Assembly: GCF_000758925.1 (NCBI RefSeq)
Contig: NZ_JRNC01000032.1
Span: forward strand, 44,127-108,126
Source of the DNA: Prevotella sp. S7-1-8
GTDB lineage: Bacteria; Bacteroidota; Bacteroidia; Bacteroidales; Bacteroidaceae
Direction of reading: 5' to 3'
Length of the DNA: 64,000 bases
In this document: one piece after another, positions 46,121 through 55,160 of the stretch
Numbering within the stretch: the stretch's first letter is position 1
How the letters are laid out: each line of letters begins with the position of its first letter
Position numbers and translations under genes: made by a program
The notes under the pieces: generated by a model
What the model was told of the DNA's origin: nothing
What the model saw: the letters and a program-made list of their open reading frames with translations, nothing else
Databases searched by the model: none

Positions 46121-47302
46121 ATGAAAAAAATAGTGCACATCAGCACAGCCGACACGGGTGGGGCAGGGCTTTGCGCCTATCGCATCTGCAAGGCACAACG
46201 CGACTTGGGCATGGACGCTCACCTCATAGTGACGCACCGAACGCACACTGACAACTTCGTGCATCAGGTTGGTGCCGTGGCATATTTCTTGCAAAGCGCC
46301 CGCCGAAAGGTGAAAAAACTGCTCGGAATGCCTGACGAGATCAACACCTGCAGAGAATTGGGACGGCAGCGCCAAGCCACTTATACCCTGCCCATATCGC
46401 CCATAGACCTAACCCACAACCCACTGATAGCGTCGGCCGACGTGATACACCTGCACTGGATAGGCGGATTGATAGACTATCCCTCGTTTTTCAAGGCATA
46501 CAGCCACAAAACCATCGTCTTCACGCTGCACGACGAGAGCATGCTTCATGGCATCGCGAGCGTGAAAGACCAATGCCTGCGAGACCATCCGCTCGAACAA
46601 AAATACTACCGTCTCAAACTGTCATACACGCGAGATATAGAGCGATTGGGTGTGGTGTTCTTGTCAAAAGCCATCTACGATGAGTATCACGACCACGAGA
46701 TGCTGGCGCGCGCCCACAAAACCATCATACACAACTTGGTGGATTGCTCGCTATTCAAGCCATACGACCGAGCCTACGCTCGACGGGCGTTGACACTGCC
46801 CGACACCAAGCTGTTCGGCTTTTGCGCCTACGCCATCGGCGACCCGCGCAAGGGTTTGGGACAATTGTCAGAGGCCCTCACGCGCATGAACCCACAATAT
46901 CGCATATTGGCCATTGGCAAAAATCGTGGCAAAAAGTCGTGGCCAAACGTCATGGAGATGGGCTTTCACACCGACCCGGGAAAAATATCGCAAATACTAT
47001 CAGCAGCCGATTTCTTCTGCCTGCCCAGCCTAAAAGAGGATTTTGCACAGGCCCCACTCGAGGCGTTGGCATGCGGCACACCCGTCATCATGAGCCCATG
47101 TAGCGGCTCAGACGAGCTAATCACCCCTGAGAATGGCGTCAGATACGCCGATTTCAGCACAGAGGCGCTAATCGAGGGCATTGGGCAAGCCATGCAAAAA
47201 TCATACGACAGGACCGCGCTCAGGCAAGACGTGACACGCCGTTTCTCCCCCCAAAAGATAGCGCGAGACTATCTGCGCTTCTACGACACACTCACATCAT
47301 AA
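46121..47302 (+). CDS. Glycosyltransferase family 4
   Basis: A 393-residue GT-B enzyme. The N-terminal motif KIVHISTADTGGAGLCAYR binds the acceptor side, and the donor half has the KGLGQLSEAL region, FCLPSLKEDFAQAPLEALA and GTPVIMSPCSGSDELI. The EDFAQAPLE run provides the EX7E pattern. It is in the run of glycosyltransferases between 44.1 and 48.3 kb. Confidence 0.9.
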   Translation: MKKIVHISTADTGGAGLCAYRICKAQRDLGMDAHLIVTHRTHTDNFVHQVGAVAYFLQSARRKVKKLLGMPDEINTCRELGRQRQATYTLPISPIDLTHNPLIASADVIHLHWIGGLIDYPSFFKAYSHKTIVFTLHDESMLHGIASVKDQCLRDHPLEQKYYRLKLSYTRDIERLGVVFLSKAIYDEYHDHEMLARAHKTIIHNLVDCSLFKPYDRAYARRALTLPDTKLFGFCAYAIGDPRKGLGQLSEALTRMNPQYRILAIGKNRGKKSWPNVMEMGFHTDPGKISQILSAADFFCLPSLKEDFAQAPLEALACGTPVIMSPCSGSDELITPENGVRYADFSTEALIEGIGQAMQKSYDRTALRQDVTRRFSPQKIARDYLRFYDTLTS

Positions 47303-47317
47303 CACAAACAACCCACC

Positions 47318-48325
47318 ATGACCCATTTGCGGCAAAATATCAACGGATTGTTTCATCGTGACAAAAACTCCAAGTTGGCCTATTACGCCACGGCATACTC
47401 ACAGATAGCCATGCCACACGCCGTGCTGCGACAGCTCTTGGCACGCGACATGAAAGCTTTGGCCAAGCGCAAGGACCAAACCTATATCCACGAGAGAGTG
47501 AGCTATTATAACCGGCTCACCAACCTAACGCCCATAGACCATCAGGCTTTCAGCCGGCAGGCCACGCCCATCGGCCGGCAGCCCGTGGTGCGACCCAAAG
47601 TGTATTACCTTGACTCCTACCGATACGCCAAGGCTTTCGACCCTGCGCTCAAATGGCTATTGTTGCCCGGCGACATCACCAACGTGCCCACGTTGCCCTC
47701 CATCACCAAAAGTAGGCCCATTGGAGGCGACAACGCCAACTCCGTGCTCATGAAACTGGACAGGGTGCGCCATTTCATCTTCGTGAACGACAGCAAGCGT
47801 TTTGAGGAAAAAAAAGACATGGTGATATTTCGTGGAGAGATAGGGCAGAAAGAGGGAGACTGCATCAAGCAAAACCGATACGATTTCATACGAAAATACT
47901 TTGGGCATCCCATGGTGGACGCGGGCGTGGTGGATGTGCGCTTCAAGGAGTGGCACAAGCCCAAGATTAGCTTGCGCAAACACTTGGACTATAAATTTGT
48001 CATGGCCCTCGAGGGCAACGACGTGGCCACCAACCTGAAATGGATTATGTCGTCAAACTCCATCGCCGTGATGCCGCGCCCAACGTGTGAGACATGGTTC
48101 ATGGAGGGCAAGCTCATCCCAAACTATCACTACATTGAGGTGAAAGCCGACTTCTCAGACCTGACAGAACAGCTCAACCACTACATAGCGCACCCTGACG
48201 AGGCCCAACGCATCATAGAGCACGCGCACGAATTTGTAGCGCAATTCAAGGATGGGCGACGCGAGCGCATCATATCGTTGTTGGTGTTGCAAAAATACTT
48301 GGATATAACCAACAAGCCGCTATGA
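47318..48325 (+). CDS. Glycosyltransferase family 90 (CAP10/LpsA-like)
   Basis: A 335-residue protein of the GT90/CAP10 fold. Diagnostic stretches are MVIFRGEIGQKEG, YDFIRKYFG, KHLDYKFVMALEGNDVATN and LKWIMSSNSIAVMPRP, followed by TWFMEGKLIPNYHYIEVK. Bacterial members modify LPS and eukaryotic ones transfer glucose or xylose. It is the last gene of the glycolipid run, and 490 bases without a gene follow. Confidence 0.88.
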   Translation: MTHLRQNINGLFHRDKNSKLAYYATAYSQIAMPHAVLRQLLARDMKALAKRKDQTYIHERVSYYNRLTNLTPIDHQAFSRQATPIGRQPVVRPKVYYLDSYRYAKAFDPALKWLLLPGDITNVPTLPSITKSRPIGGDNANSVLMKLDRVRHFIFVNDSKRFEEKKDMVIFRGEIGQKEGDCIKQNRYDFIRKYFGHPMVDAGVVDVRFKEWHKPKISLRKHLDYKFVMALEGNDVATNLKWIMSSNSIAVMPRPTCETWFMEGKLIPNYHYIEVKADFSDLTEQLNHYIAHPDEAQRIIEHAHEFVAQFKDGRRERIISLLVLQKYLDITNKPL

Positions 48326-48355
48326 TATGACAGAAAACAAATATTGTCGGGAAAA

Positions 48356-48381
48356 AATCACAAAAACAGGGCCTTCGGAAA
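48356..48381. repeat. Shared intergenic block, copy 2
   Basis: Matches 10427-10452 at 24 of 26 positions, and is followed 284 bp later by the second shared block (48640), exactly as in copy 1. Confidence 0.75.
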
Positions 48382-48456
48382 GTGTCGTTACAGAGAGAAA
48401 ATACAGATGATTTTGGCTTCGCCCCATTACGCCCGGCGATTTATTTGGGCAACACA

Positions 48457-48541
48457 ACGCGATGAGTAGCTAATGGCTGTGCCTTTAGGTCGTAAAGGCA
48501 ACGCGATGGGTTGTCAATGGGAGCGCGATGAAGGCCTAATC
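48457..48541. repeat. Branched-hairpin family member with CGCGATG direct repeats
   Basis: Three direct copies of CGCGATG (ends near 48464, 48508 and 48530) surround a hairpin GCCTTTA-GGTCG-TAAAGGC (48481-48499). The zone ends with GGCCTAATCGCC, the CCTAATCG word of the other elements. Confidence 0.6.
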
Positions 48542-48643
48542 GCCATACGAATAGGTAACAATGGCAAACTATATGGCATTTTTTTGGATGCAAAAAAATA
48601 CTATAAAGGTATAAAATGTTGTATTTTAGCTTATTATAAAAAA

Positions 48644-48707
48644 CGCTCATAATTCGCGTATTTGCTGCCAAAGGGGCATTCGTTTGCAAAAACGCGAGCC
48701 ATGAGCG
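48644..48707. repeat. Long interrupted hairpin with TTCGCGTAT arm
   Basis: Three stem blocks stack: CGCTCAT with ATGAGCG, TCGCGT with ACGCGA, and TTTGC with GCAAA. The left arm matches the 10.71-kb hairpin at 22 of 25 positions. Confidence 0.7.
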
Positions 48708-48817
48708 ATACTTTGTCAAAAGTTTTCAAGAGTGAGAAACGCACTCAACCGTGGCGCGCGGCTATGAGCTAAACGACGTGGCGCGCGCGGCTGATGACAC
48801 CGATGCCCAAGCATGGG

Positions 48818-50179
48818 TCACTCCAACGGCTCACCAATGAGCGTGGCAGAGGTTGAGCGTGTGACGCGCACACGCACTCGTTGGCCTATGTGGTGACGGC
48901 CCCGAGGTATGATGACGGCCTTGTTTTGCGGCGTGCGACCCATGAGCTGGTCATGGCTGCGCTTACCGAAACGCTCAACGAGTATCTCAAACTCTTTGCC
49001 CTCGTCTTTCTTGTTCTGCTCGGCGCTGATCTCTGTTTGCAGCTTGATAAGCTCGTTCAAGCGTCTCACCTTCTCCTCCTCGGGCACATTGTCTGGCAAA
49101 TGCTTGGCCGCATATGTGCCCGGCCGCTCGCTATACTTGAACATGAAGGCCGAGTCGAAGCCCACCTCGCGCACCAAACTGAGCGTCTGCTGGTAGTCGT
49201 CCTCCGTCTCGTCGTGGTAGCCCACGAAAATATCCGTAGTCAGTCCGCAGTCGGGTATGACGCGCTTGATAGCCGCTACCTTTTCCAAATAGTCTTCTCG
49301 TGTGTACTTGCGGTTCATGAGCTTGAGCACCTTGCTGCTCCCACTCTGTGCCGGGAAATGTATATGGTTGCACAGATTTGGCTCATCGGCCACGGCATGG
49401 AGTATGTCCTCGGTCATGTCTTCCGGGTTTGAGGTGGTGAAACGCACTCGCATGTCGGGCACCTCGCGCGCCACTTGTCGCAGCAATTGCGCAAAAGACG
49501 TGCCGTTGTCCGGTCGCTTGCCATTAGGAAGCAGGCCATAACTGTTCACATTTTGTCCCAACAGTGTCACTTCTTTGAACCCCTTGTCGCGCAAGTCGCT
49601 GACCTCGCGCAGTATGCTATCCACATCACGGCTGCGCTCTCGCCCCCGTGTAAAGGGCACGATGCAGTAATGGCAAAAGTTGTTGCAACCTCGCATGATG
49701 CTCACGAAGGCGCTTACTCGGTTGCCACCGATACGTCGGGGCATCACGTCGCGATACGTCTCGGTGGTGGATAGCTGCACGTCTATGGCCGGTTGGCCCA
49801 CCTCCACGGCCGCGATCATCTCCGGAAGGTTGAGGTAAGCGTCTGGCCCACACACCAAATTGGCGTGGTGGTTCTTCATCAAATCGTCCTTGACGCGCTC
49901 CGCCATGCAGCCCAACACGCCAAGAATGGGGCGCGGCGCCAATGTGTCGGGCTGGGCGGCCGCATGCTTGCGCTGCTCGGCGTGCAAGGCGTCGAGACGA
50001 TGATAAATTTTGTTCTCCGCGTTCTCGCGTATAGAGCATGTATTCAGGAAGATGGCGTCTGCCTCTGCCTCGTTGTCAGTGAGAGTGTAACCGGCCATTT
50101 GCATCACCGAGGCCACAACCTCCGAGTCGGCCACGTTCATCTGACAGCCGTAAGTTTCGATATATAGTTTCTTTGTCAT
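48818..50179 (-). CDS. miaB: tRNA-2-methylthio-N6-dimethylallyladenosine synthase
   Basis: MiaB is a radical-SAM enzyme that puts a methylthio group on A37 of tRNAs that read codons starting with U. The 453-residue protein has the N-terminal cluster cysteines in ETYGCQMN, LNTCSIRENA and GVLGCMAERV, the radical-SAM CxxxCxxC in MRGCNNFCHYCIVPFTRG, and a C-terminal TRAM domain (about 385-450). It stands alone with its own promoter. Confidence 0.96.
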   Translation of the reverse strand: MTKKLYIETYGCQMNVADSEVVASVMQMAGYTLTDNEAEADAIFLNTCSIRENAENKIYHRLDALHAEQRKHAAAQPDTLAPRPILGVLGCMAERVKDDLMKNHHANLVCGPDAYLNLPEMIAAVEVGQPAIDVQLSTTETYRDVMPRRIGGNRVSAFVSIMRGCNNFCHYCIVPFTRGRERSRDVDSILREVSDLRDKGFKEVTLLGQNVNSYGLLPNGKRPDNGTSFAQLLRQVAREVPDMRVRFTTSNPEDMTEDILHAVADEPNLCNHIHFPAQSGSSKVLKLMNRKYTREDYLEKVAAIKRVIPDCGLTTDIFVGYHDETEDDYQQTLSLVREVGFDSAFMFKYSERPGTYAAKHLPDNVPEEEKVRRLNELIKLQTEISAEQNKKDEGKEFEILVERFGKRSHDQLMGRTPQNKAVIIPRGRHHIGQRVRVRVTRSTSATLIGEPLE

Positions 50180-50201
50180 TATCGTAAAACGTTATGGTGT
50201 G

Positions 50202-50209
50202 CAAAGTTA
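50202..50209 (-). promoter_or_regulatory. Predicted -7 box of miaB
   Basis: TAACTTTG followed by C on the minus strand, with TTG (50234-50232) 22 bp further upstream; leader about 20 nt to the ATG at 50179. Confidence 0.6.
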
Positions 50210-50289
50210 CGAATAATATCATTCTTATTCGCAACCTTGCGCCAAAATAGAATAGCGTGACGTTTTTTTACCCTCAAAACCGTGGGTAA

Positions 50290-51258
50290 TCATCCGCGAA
50301 TGGCGTGAAAACGTTTGGACACACGCGACCACCCACAATAAAACGCCAAACCGACCACCAGCCCAGCCAGCACGTCGATGGCATAATGGGCACGCACATA
50401 CATCGTGGCAAGGCAAATGAGCATGGCGAAAGGCAGGAGCGTGAAAAACAACTTGCGACTGCCCGTGCGCCAAGCCAACAACATACAAACCACCGAAATA
50501 CCCACATGCGAGCTGGGGAAGGCGGCCGTGGGCCGCTCGCCCGAATCGTGGGCCATGGTGAGAAGGTTGTAGAATATGCCATTTTTGTATCCCGGCGACT
50601 GCATCATGTCGAGATGGGTGCGGAAATAATAGCCTAAATTGGGGAATACCCCCTTGGCGATTTGGTCAAGCCCGACGGCGTGGTAATAATACATTGGCCC
50701 AGTGACGGGAACCAAGTCGTAAATGACATAGAAAGCGAAGAACGAAGCAAGAATGACAAACGAGGCATGCTCGAAATCGTTGTACCGCTTAAAAAAATAA
50801 TATAAAATGACCGTGGTTATGATGGGAAAATAGCTCACGTAGGCCATGTCCATGAGCTCACTGAAAAACAGTTGCGGGTAAAGCTGGGCAAAGAGGAGAG
50901 CCGGTTGGCACCCGAAGACCGCCTGCTCGGCACGAATAAAGACGTGGTCGAGATTGGGAAAGAGGCAATTGAGCAGGTAAGTGTCTGTGTACCACCAGCT
51001 CAACAACGCCATCTGCACCGCCACACGGAGCAGGCGAGTGGCCCTGCAAGGAATGAGCCTGTAAACCATCCATATACCCACGGTAGTGGCTCCCACACGC
51101 ATGCGGCTCCAAATGGCAGCGTCTGGATTTTCAAGGCTTGTCCTGCCAAAGAGCACCACGAGCAACGTGAACGCCATGTAGGTGAGCACTACCCACTCTA
51201 ACGGCATTAACCCACGGGCGGGTTTCTTCTCCAATATAAAGTATTTTTTTAGTTTCAT
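50290..51258 (-). CDS. PAP2-family membrane protein, inositol phosphorylceramide synthase-like
   Basis: A 322-residue integral membrane protein with about six helices and a PAP2 active site: VPVTGPMYYYHAVG, FPSSHVGISVVCMLLAW and YVRAHYAIDVLAGLVVGL. The last two supply the catalytic histidines and aspartate. This layout is found in Aur1/IPC synthases, which transfer inositol phosphate to ceramide; some Bacteroidales make such sphingolipids. A plain lipid phosphatase is also possible. The epimerase gene ends 15 bp upstream in the same operon. Confidence 0.8.
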   Translation of the reverse strand: MKLKKYFILEKKPARGLMPLEWVVLTYMAFTLLVVLFGRTSLENPDAAIWSRMRVGATTVGIWMVYRLIPCRATRLLRVAVQMALLSWWYTDTYLLNCLFPNLDHVFIRAEQAVFGCQPALLFAQLYPQLFFSELMDMAYVSYFPIITTVILYYFFKRYNDFEHASFVILASFFAFYVIYDLVPVTGPMYYYHAVGLDQIAKGVFPNLGYYFRTHLDMMQSPGYKNGIFYNLLTMAHDSGERPTAAFPSSHVGISVVCMLLAWRTGSRKLFFTLLPFAMLICLATMYVRAHYAIDVLAGLVVGLAFYCGWSRVSKRFHAIRG

Positions 51259-51273
51259 GCTATGTAAAGGCTG

Positions 51274-52269
51274 TTATAGCCATTTATTTTTTTTATACCA
51301 AGCCACCGTCTCCTTGACTCCCTTGCTCAAGTCATAATGCGGATGATAGCCCAACTCGTCGCACGCGGGCTCGATGTCGCAACGCCAATTACGTTGTTTC
51401 ATTATATTGTACTTGTCGTTGTTCAAAGTCGATACCGTACCAGTCATGCGACCTATCCACTCGCCACAAGCCGTGACGAGCCTGAGCGCCCATACCGGAA
51501 CCCTTATCCTGACCCACCAATGGTTGCCGAGCTCCTCGCGCAGATAGTCGCTGAAAGTGCTGCTTTGATATACCTTGCCATCGGCAAGGAAATATTTTCG
51601 CCCCGACATGCCACGGTCCAGCGCCAAGAAAACGGCCTGGACCACATCCTTGACATACACGAACGTGATATCCTGTCGCTTATAACCAACACTGAAATCC
51701 AAGTGCCTCTTGATGGTTTTGGCCATTAAATAATAATCCTTCTCGCGCGGCCCGTACACGCCAGTGGGCCTGAGGATGATATAATTGAAATCGTTGCCTA
51801 TGCTGTCCAAGAAACGCTCGGCCATCAGTTTGCTCTTGCCATAAGCCGTATTGGGCTTGGGAGTATCATCTTCTTTTATTTCCTGATAAGGCATCTCCTC
51901 ATGAATGGCTCCATAAACACCGAGCGTACTGATATAGACAAAACGTTTGAGAGGCATGCGAGACCTCAAGATGGCATGCACGAAATTGGCCGTCCCCTCA
52001 TAGTTTATCTTGAAAAAATCATCGGCATGCAGACATTTGGTGATTCCGGCGGCATGCACTATATAGTCGAACGCATACCCATCAAGCTGCCGCACGAGCA
52101 TATCTTCCGAGCTAAAGTCAAGCTCCAAGAAGTGGATGCGCGCGTCTTGCAGATATTGGCGCGAGCTGGTAGGGCGAACGCCAACCCATGTTTCAAAGCC
52201 CTGGCGCAGCGCTTCTTCCACAATAAAACTGCCAATGAACCCACTGGCACCAGTTATTAATATTTTCAT
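51274..52269 (-). CDS. NAD-dependent epimerase/dehydratase (extended SDR)
   Basis: A 331-residue Rossmann enzyme of the extended short-chain dehydrogenase family, acting on sugar nucleotides, steroids or related substrates. The NAD site is KILITGASGFIGSFIVEEAL, and the catalytic tyrosine-lysine pair is in NTAYGKSKLMAERFL (about 150). A C-terminal substrate domain follows (about 200-331). It forms an operon with the PAP2 gene, so a lipid- or glycolipid-headgroup substrate is possible but not shown. Confidence 0.88.
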   Translation of the reverse strand: MKILITGASGFIGSFIVEEALRQGFETWVGVRPTSSRQYLQDARIHFLELDFSSEDMLVRQLDGYAFDYIVHAAGITKCLHADDFFKINYEGTANFVHAILRSRMPLKRFVYISTLGVYGAIHEEMPYQEIKEDDTPKPNTAYGKSKLMAERFLDSIGNDFNYIILRPTGVYGPREKDYYLMAKTIKRHLDFSVGYKRQDITFVYVKDVVQAVFLALDRGMSGRKYFLADGKVYQSSTFSDYLREELGNHWWVRIRVPVWALRLVTACGEWIGRMTGTVSTLNNDKYNIMKQRNWRCDIEPACDELGYHPHYDLSKGVKETVAWYKKNKWL

Positions 52270-52282
52270 AATTATCAGGTTA

Positions 52283-52290
52283 CAAAGTTA
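52283..52290 (-). promoter_or_regulatory. Predicted -7 box of the epimerase-PAP2 operon
   Basis: TAACTTTG on the minus strand, giving a very short leader of about 8-10 nt to the ATG at 52269. Confidence 0.55.
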
Positions 52291-52568
52291 ATACAAATCG
52301 AATGATTTGCAAAATAATCAAAATGAAATTAGGTTTCCTCAATTATTTTTTGTTAATTTGCATATATAATAACGAGGTTTTGTCAGGCACACTGACAGTG
52401 TAGACGCTAATACAGCAGCCGTTTACGATTTGAGGCCTATCAATTTGACGCTTTACGCCAAGAATTGAGGATATCGGTGCCTCCCAAAAGATTTTGAGAC
52501 GTGAAGCCAAGCGTATTAGCAGATACCCCATACGGCCTAAACCCATGACAATTTTAAAAAGGCAAACT

Positions 52569-54770
52569 ATGGCAAAAGGAAAAAAAAACATCAAGAGATT
52601 GTCCAAGAAGCAATTGGCTGCCATGCTCGAAGAGTTTTTCTCGGCGCGACCGGGAAAGACGCTATCGTTCAAAGAGATATTTCGTAGCCTGCATCTTTCC
52701 ACTCACCCCATGAAGATGCTGGCCATTGATATCATGGAGGAGATGGCATGGGACGACTATATCAATAAAGTGTCAGAAAACTCTTACACGCTCAATACCA
52801 AAGGGCAGGTGCAGGAAGGCAAGTTTATACGCAAGGCCAACGGCAAGAACTCGTTCATACCTGATGGCGACGAGGAACCTATCTTCGTGGCCGAGCGCAA
52901 CTCGATGTCGGCTCTCACGGGCGACCGTGTGCGCGTATCGTTCAATGCCCGAAGGCAGAAACACATCAAGGAGGCGCAGGTGATCGAGATACTCGAACGC
53001 GCCAAGGACGTATTCGTGGGCAAACTGACCGTGAGCAAGGATATCGCGTTTCTCAATCCTCAAAGTGGGGTTTTCGTGCACGACATACTTATTCCCAAAA
53101 ACAAGCTCAAGGGAGGCAAGACCAATGACAAGGCTATGGTGAAGATAACGCAATGGCCAGACGAGGATCATCGCAATATCGTGGGTGAGGTGATAGACGT
53201 GCTCGGCGCGAGCGGTGACAACGATGTGGAGATGAACACCATCCTCGCCCAATTCGGATTGCCCTACAAATACCCCAAGAAAGTAGAGCGGGCGGCCGAG
53301 CAAATCAAGGCGGAAATCACGCCTCAAGACGTGGCCGAGCGCGAGGATTTTCGTGAAACGTGGACTTGCACCATAGACCCGGCCGACGCCAAAGACTTTG
53401 ACGACGCGCTGTCCATCAAAAAATTGGACAATGGGTTATGGGAGGTGGGCGTGCATATCGCCGATGTCTCGCACTATGTGAAGGAGGGAAGTGTCATTGA
53501 CAAAGAAGCCGCTAACCGAGGCACGTCGGTTTATCTCGTAGACCGCACTATCCCCATGCTGCCCGAGCGACTGTGCAATTTCATCTGCTCACTACGCCCG
53601 GAAGAGGACAAACTCACCTATAGCGCCGTGTTTGACCTTGACGAGGACGCATACGTGCGAAATTTTCGATTGGTGCACGCTATCATTCGCTCCAATAGAC
53701 GTTATGCCTACGAAGAAGTACAACAAATCTTAGAAGACAACGGTGTGGTGGATGGCACTGGCAAGCCAGCTCCAGACCCTAAAAACCGAGGCTACAAAGG
53801 CGAAAACGGATGGCAATTGTGCATGCTTGACAGATTGGCCAAGCAACTGCGAGAACGCCGTTTCAAGAACGGATCGGTGAAGTTCGACTCTGAGGAACTG
53901 CATTTCGACATTGACCAAGCGGGACATCCCACCCGCGCTTACTATAAGCGTTCTAAAGACGCCAACAAGCTCGTCGAGGAGTTCATGCTATTGGCCAATA
54001 AGACCGTGGCGGAGACTTTTGGCAAAAAAACAAAAGGCAAAGCTGCCAAAACGCTACCTTATCGCGTGCACGACAACCCCGACCCACAGAAGATGGAAAA
54101 CCTTCGCGAGTTTATAGCCAAGTTTGGCTACAAGGTGAAAACCGATGGCACCAAAGCCGCCATGGCTCGAAGCATTAACAAACTGATGGACAGTTGCGAA
54201 GGCAAGCGAGAGGAAAAGGTCATCCAAAGCGTGGCTCTACGCGCCATGATGAAAGCTAAATACAGCGTACATAATATTGGGCACTTTGGACTTGCGTTTG
54301 ATTACTACACGCATTTCACATCGCCCATACGTCGCTATCCAGACACCATGGTGCACCGTTTGCTCACAAGATACCAAGCCGGGGGACGCTCTGCCAACGA
54401 GAAACGATACGAAGAATTGTGCGAGCACTGCTCTGACATGGAACAAATAGCGCAAAACGCCGAACGCGACTCTATCAAATACAAGATGGTGGAGTTTATG
54501 GGCGACAAGATAGGCGAATGTTATGACGCGCACATCAGCGGCATTACCAGCTATGGCATTTACACCGAGATAGACGAAAATCACTGCGAGGGCATGGTGC
54601 CAATGCGCGATCTTGATGACGACTACTACGACTTCGACGAGAAAAACTTTGTGCTGCGTGGAAGAAGGCATCGCCACAAGTACCAACTTGGCGACCCCAT
54701 TCGCATACAAGTGGCCAGCGCAAACATGCAAAAAAGGCAGCTCGACTTTGTCATAGCCAAAGAAAAATAA
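52569..54770 (+). CDS. rnr: Ribonuclease R
   Basis: RNase R is a 3'-5' exoribonuclease that degrades structured RNA, rRNA and tmRNA-tagged messages. The 733-residue protein has cold-shock domains (about 75-230), the RNB catalytic domain (about 255-590) with the metal cluster DPADAKDFDDALSIKK, and a C-terminal S1 domain (about 640-725). I start at MAKGKKN (52569); the in-frame extension upstream lacks family features. The lysine-rich start is typical. Confidence 0.95.
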   Translation: MAKGKKNIKRLSKKQLAAMLEEFFSARPGKTLSFKEIFRSLHLSTHPMKMLAIDIMEEMAWDDYINKVSENSYTLNTKGQVQEGKFIRKANGKNSFIPDGDEEPIFVAERNSMSALTGDRVRVSFNARRQKHIKEAQVIEILERAKDVFVGKLTVSKDIAFLNPQSGVFVHDILIPKNKLKGGKTNDKAMVKITQWPDEDHRNIVGEVIDVLGASGDNDVEMNTILAQFGLPYKYPKKVERAAEQIKAEITPQDVAEREDFRETWTCTIDPADAKDFDDALSIKKLDNGLWEVGVHIADVSHYVKEGSVIDKEAANRGTSVYLVDRTIPMLPERLCNFICSLRPEEDKLTYSAVFDLDEDAYVRNFRLVHAIIRSNRRYAYEEVQQILEDNGVVDGTGKPAPDPKNRGYKGENGWQLCMLDRLAKQLRERRFKNGSVKFDSEELHFDIDQAGHPTRAYYKRSKDANKLVEEFMLLANKTVAETFGKKTKGKAAKTLPYRVHDNPDPQKMENLREFIAKFGYKVKTDGTKAAMARSINKLMDSCEGKREEKVIQSVALRAMMKAKYSVHNIGHFGLAFDYYTHFTSPIRRYPDTMVHRLLTRYQAGGRSANEKRYEELCEHCSDMEQIAQNAERDSIKYKMVEFMGDKIGECYDAHISGITSYGIYTEIDENHCEGMVPMRDLDDDYYDFDEKNFVLRGRRHRHKYQLGDPIRIQVASANMQKRQLDFVIAKEK

Positions 54771-54930
54771 GCCACATGGCAACGCGAAATAATCCACATG
54801 GCAACGCGTGGAGCCACCATAGCCCGCCAAAACAATCGGAAACGACACCCCGCGGCGAGCGGCACGATAGCTCTATTTTTGCGCATGCCACCTTTGTTCG
54901 TGTTTGGCTCACAAAGAACATGGGGTATAT

Positions 54931-54976
54931 AAAAACACAAATTCCCAACTCTCCTATGCGGAGATGGGGATTTGTG
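54931..54976 (-). terminator. Rho-independent terminator of the small RNA
   Basis: CACAAATCCCC and GGGAATTTGTG form an 11-bp stem (one G-T pair), continued by an inner TCTCC-GCATA-GGAGA stem (54950-54964), followed by TTTTTATAT. It can also stop the convergent rnr transcript. Confidence 0.8.
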
Positions 54977-55155
54977 CTAACCTAAAAACTAATCTTTAAA
55001 ATTACCTCAAATAACTAACAACCTAATTGAAAAACCTAAAAATCTAATCTTAAACCTAAAAACTAAAAACCTATATGAAACAATCTACTAACTTTAAACC
55101 TATTGAATAAATTGCCGAAGGAACATCTCTTCACAGAGACCTTGTCTCCTTTTGA
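54931..55155 (-). ncRNA. Candidate small RNA with 5' hairpin, C-poor body and terminator
   Basis: A full transcription unit without an ORF. A consensus promoter (55161-55192) starts it near 55155. The RNA begins with a hairpin (AAGGAGACA with TGTTCCTT, and inner TCTCT-GTGA-AGAGA). About 135 nt follow with almost no C (four in the stretch corresponding to 54977-55110), with repeats of TTTTTAGGTTT and AAGATTAG. It closes with a strong terminator hairpin and a T run. Bacteroidales have abundant conserved RNAs of about this size (Bacteroidales-1, 6S), but I cannot assign it to one. Confidence 0.7.
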
Positions 55156-55160
55156 CATTG

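Larger units (their letters stand above)
48326..48817. other. Repeat-filled intergenic region after the glycolipid locus
   Basis: 492 bases with no supportable gene. It holds the shared block copy 2 (48356-48381), a branched repeat zone (48457-48541) and a long hairpin (48644-48707). No clear Rho-independent terminator for the glycolipid genes was found. Confidence 0.6.
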
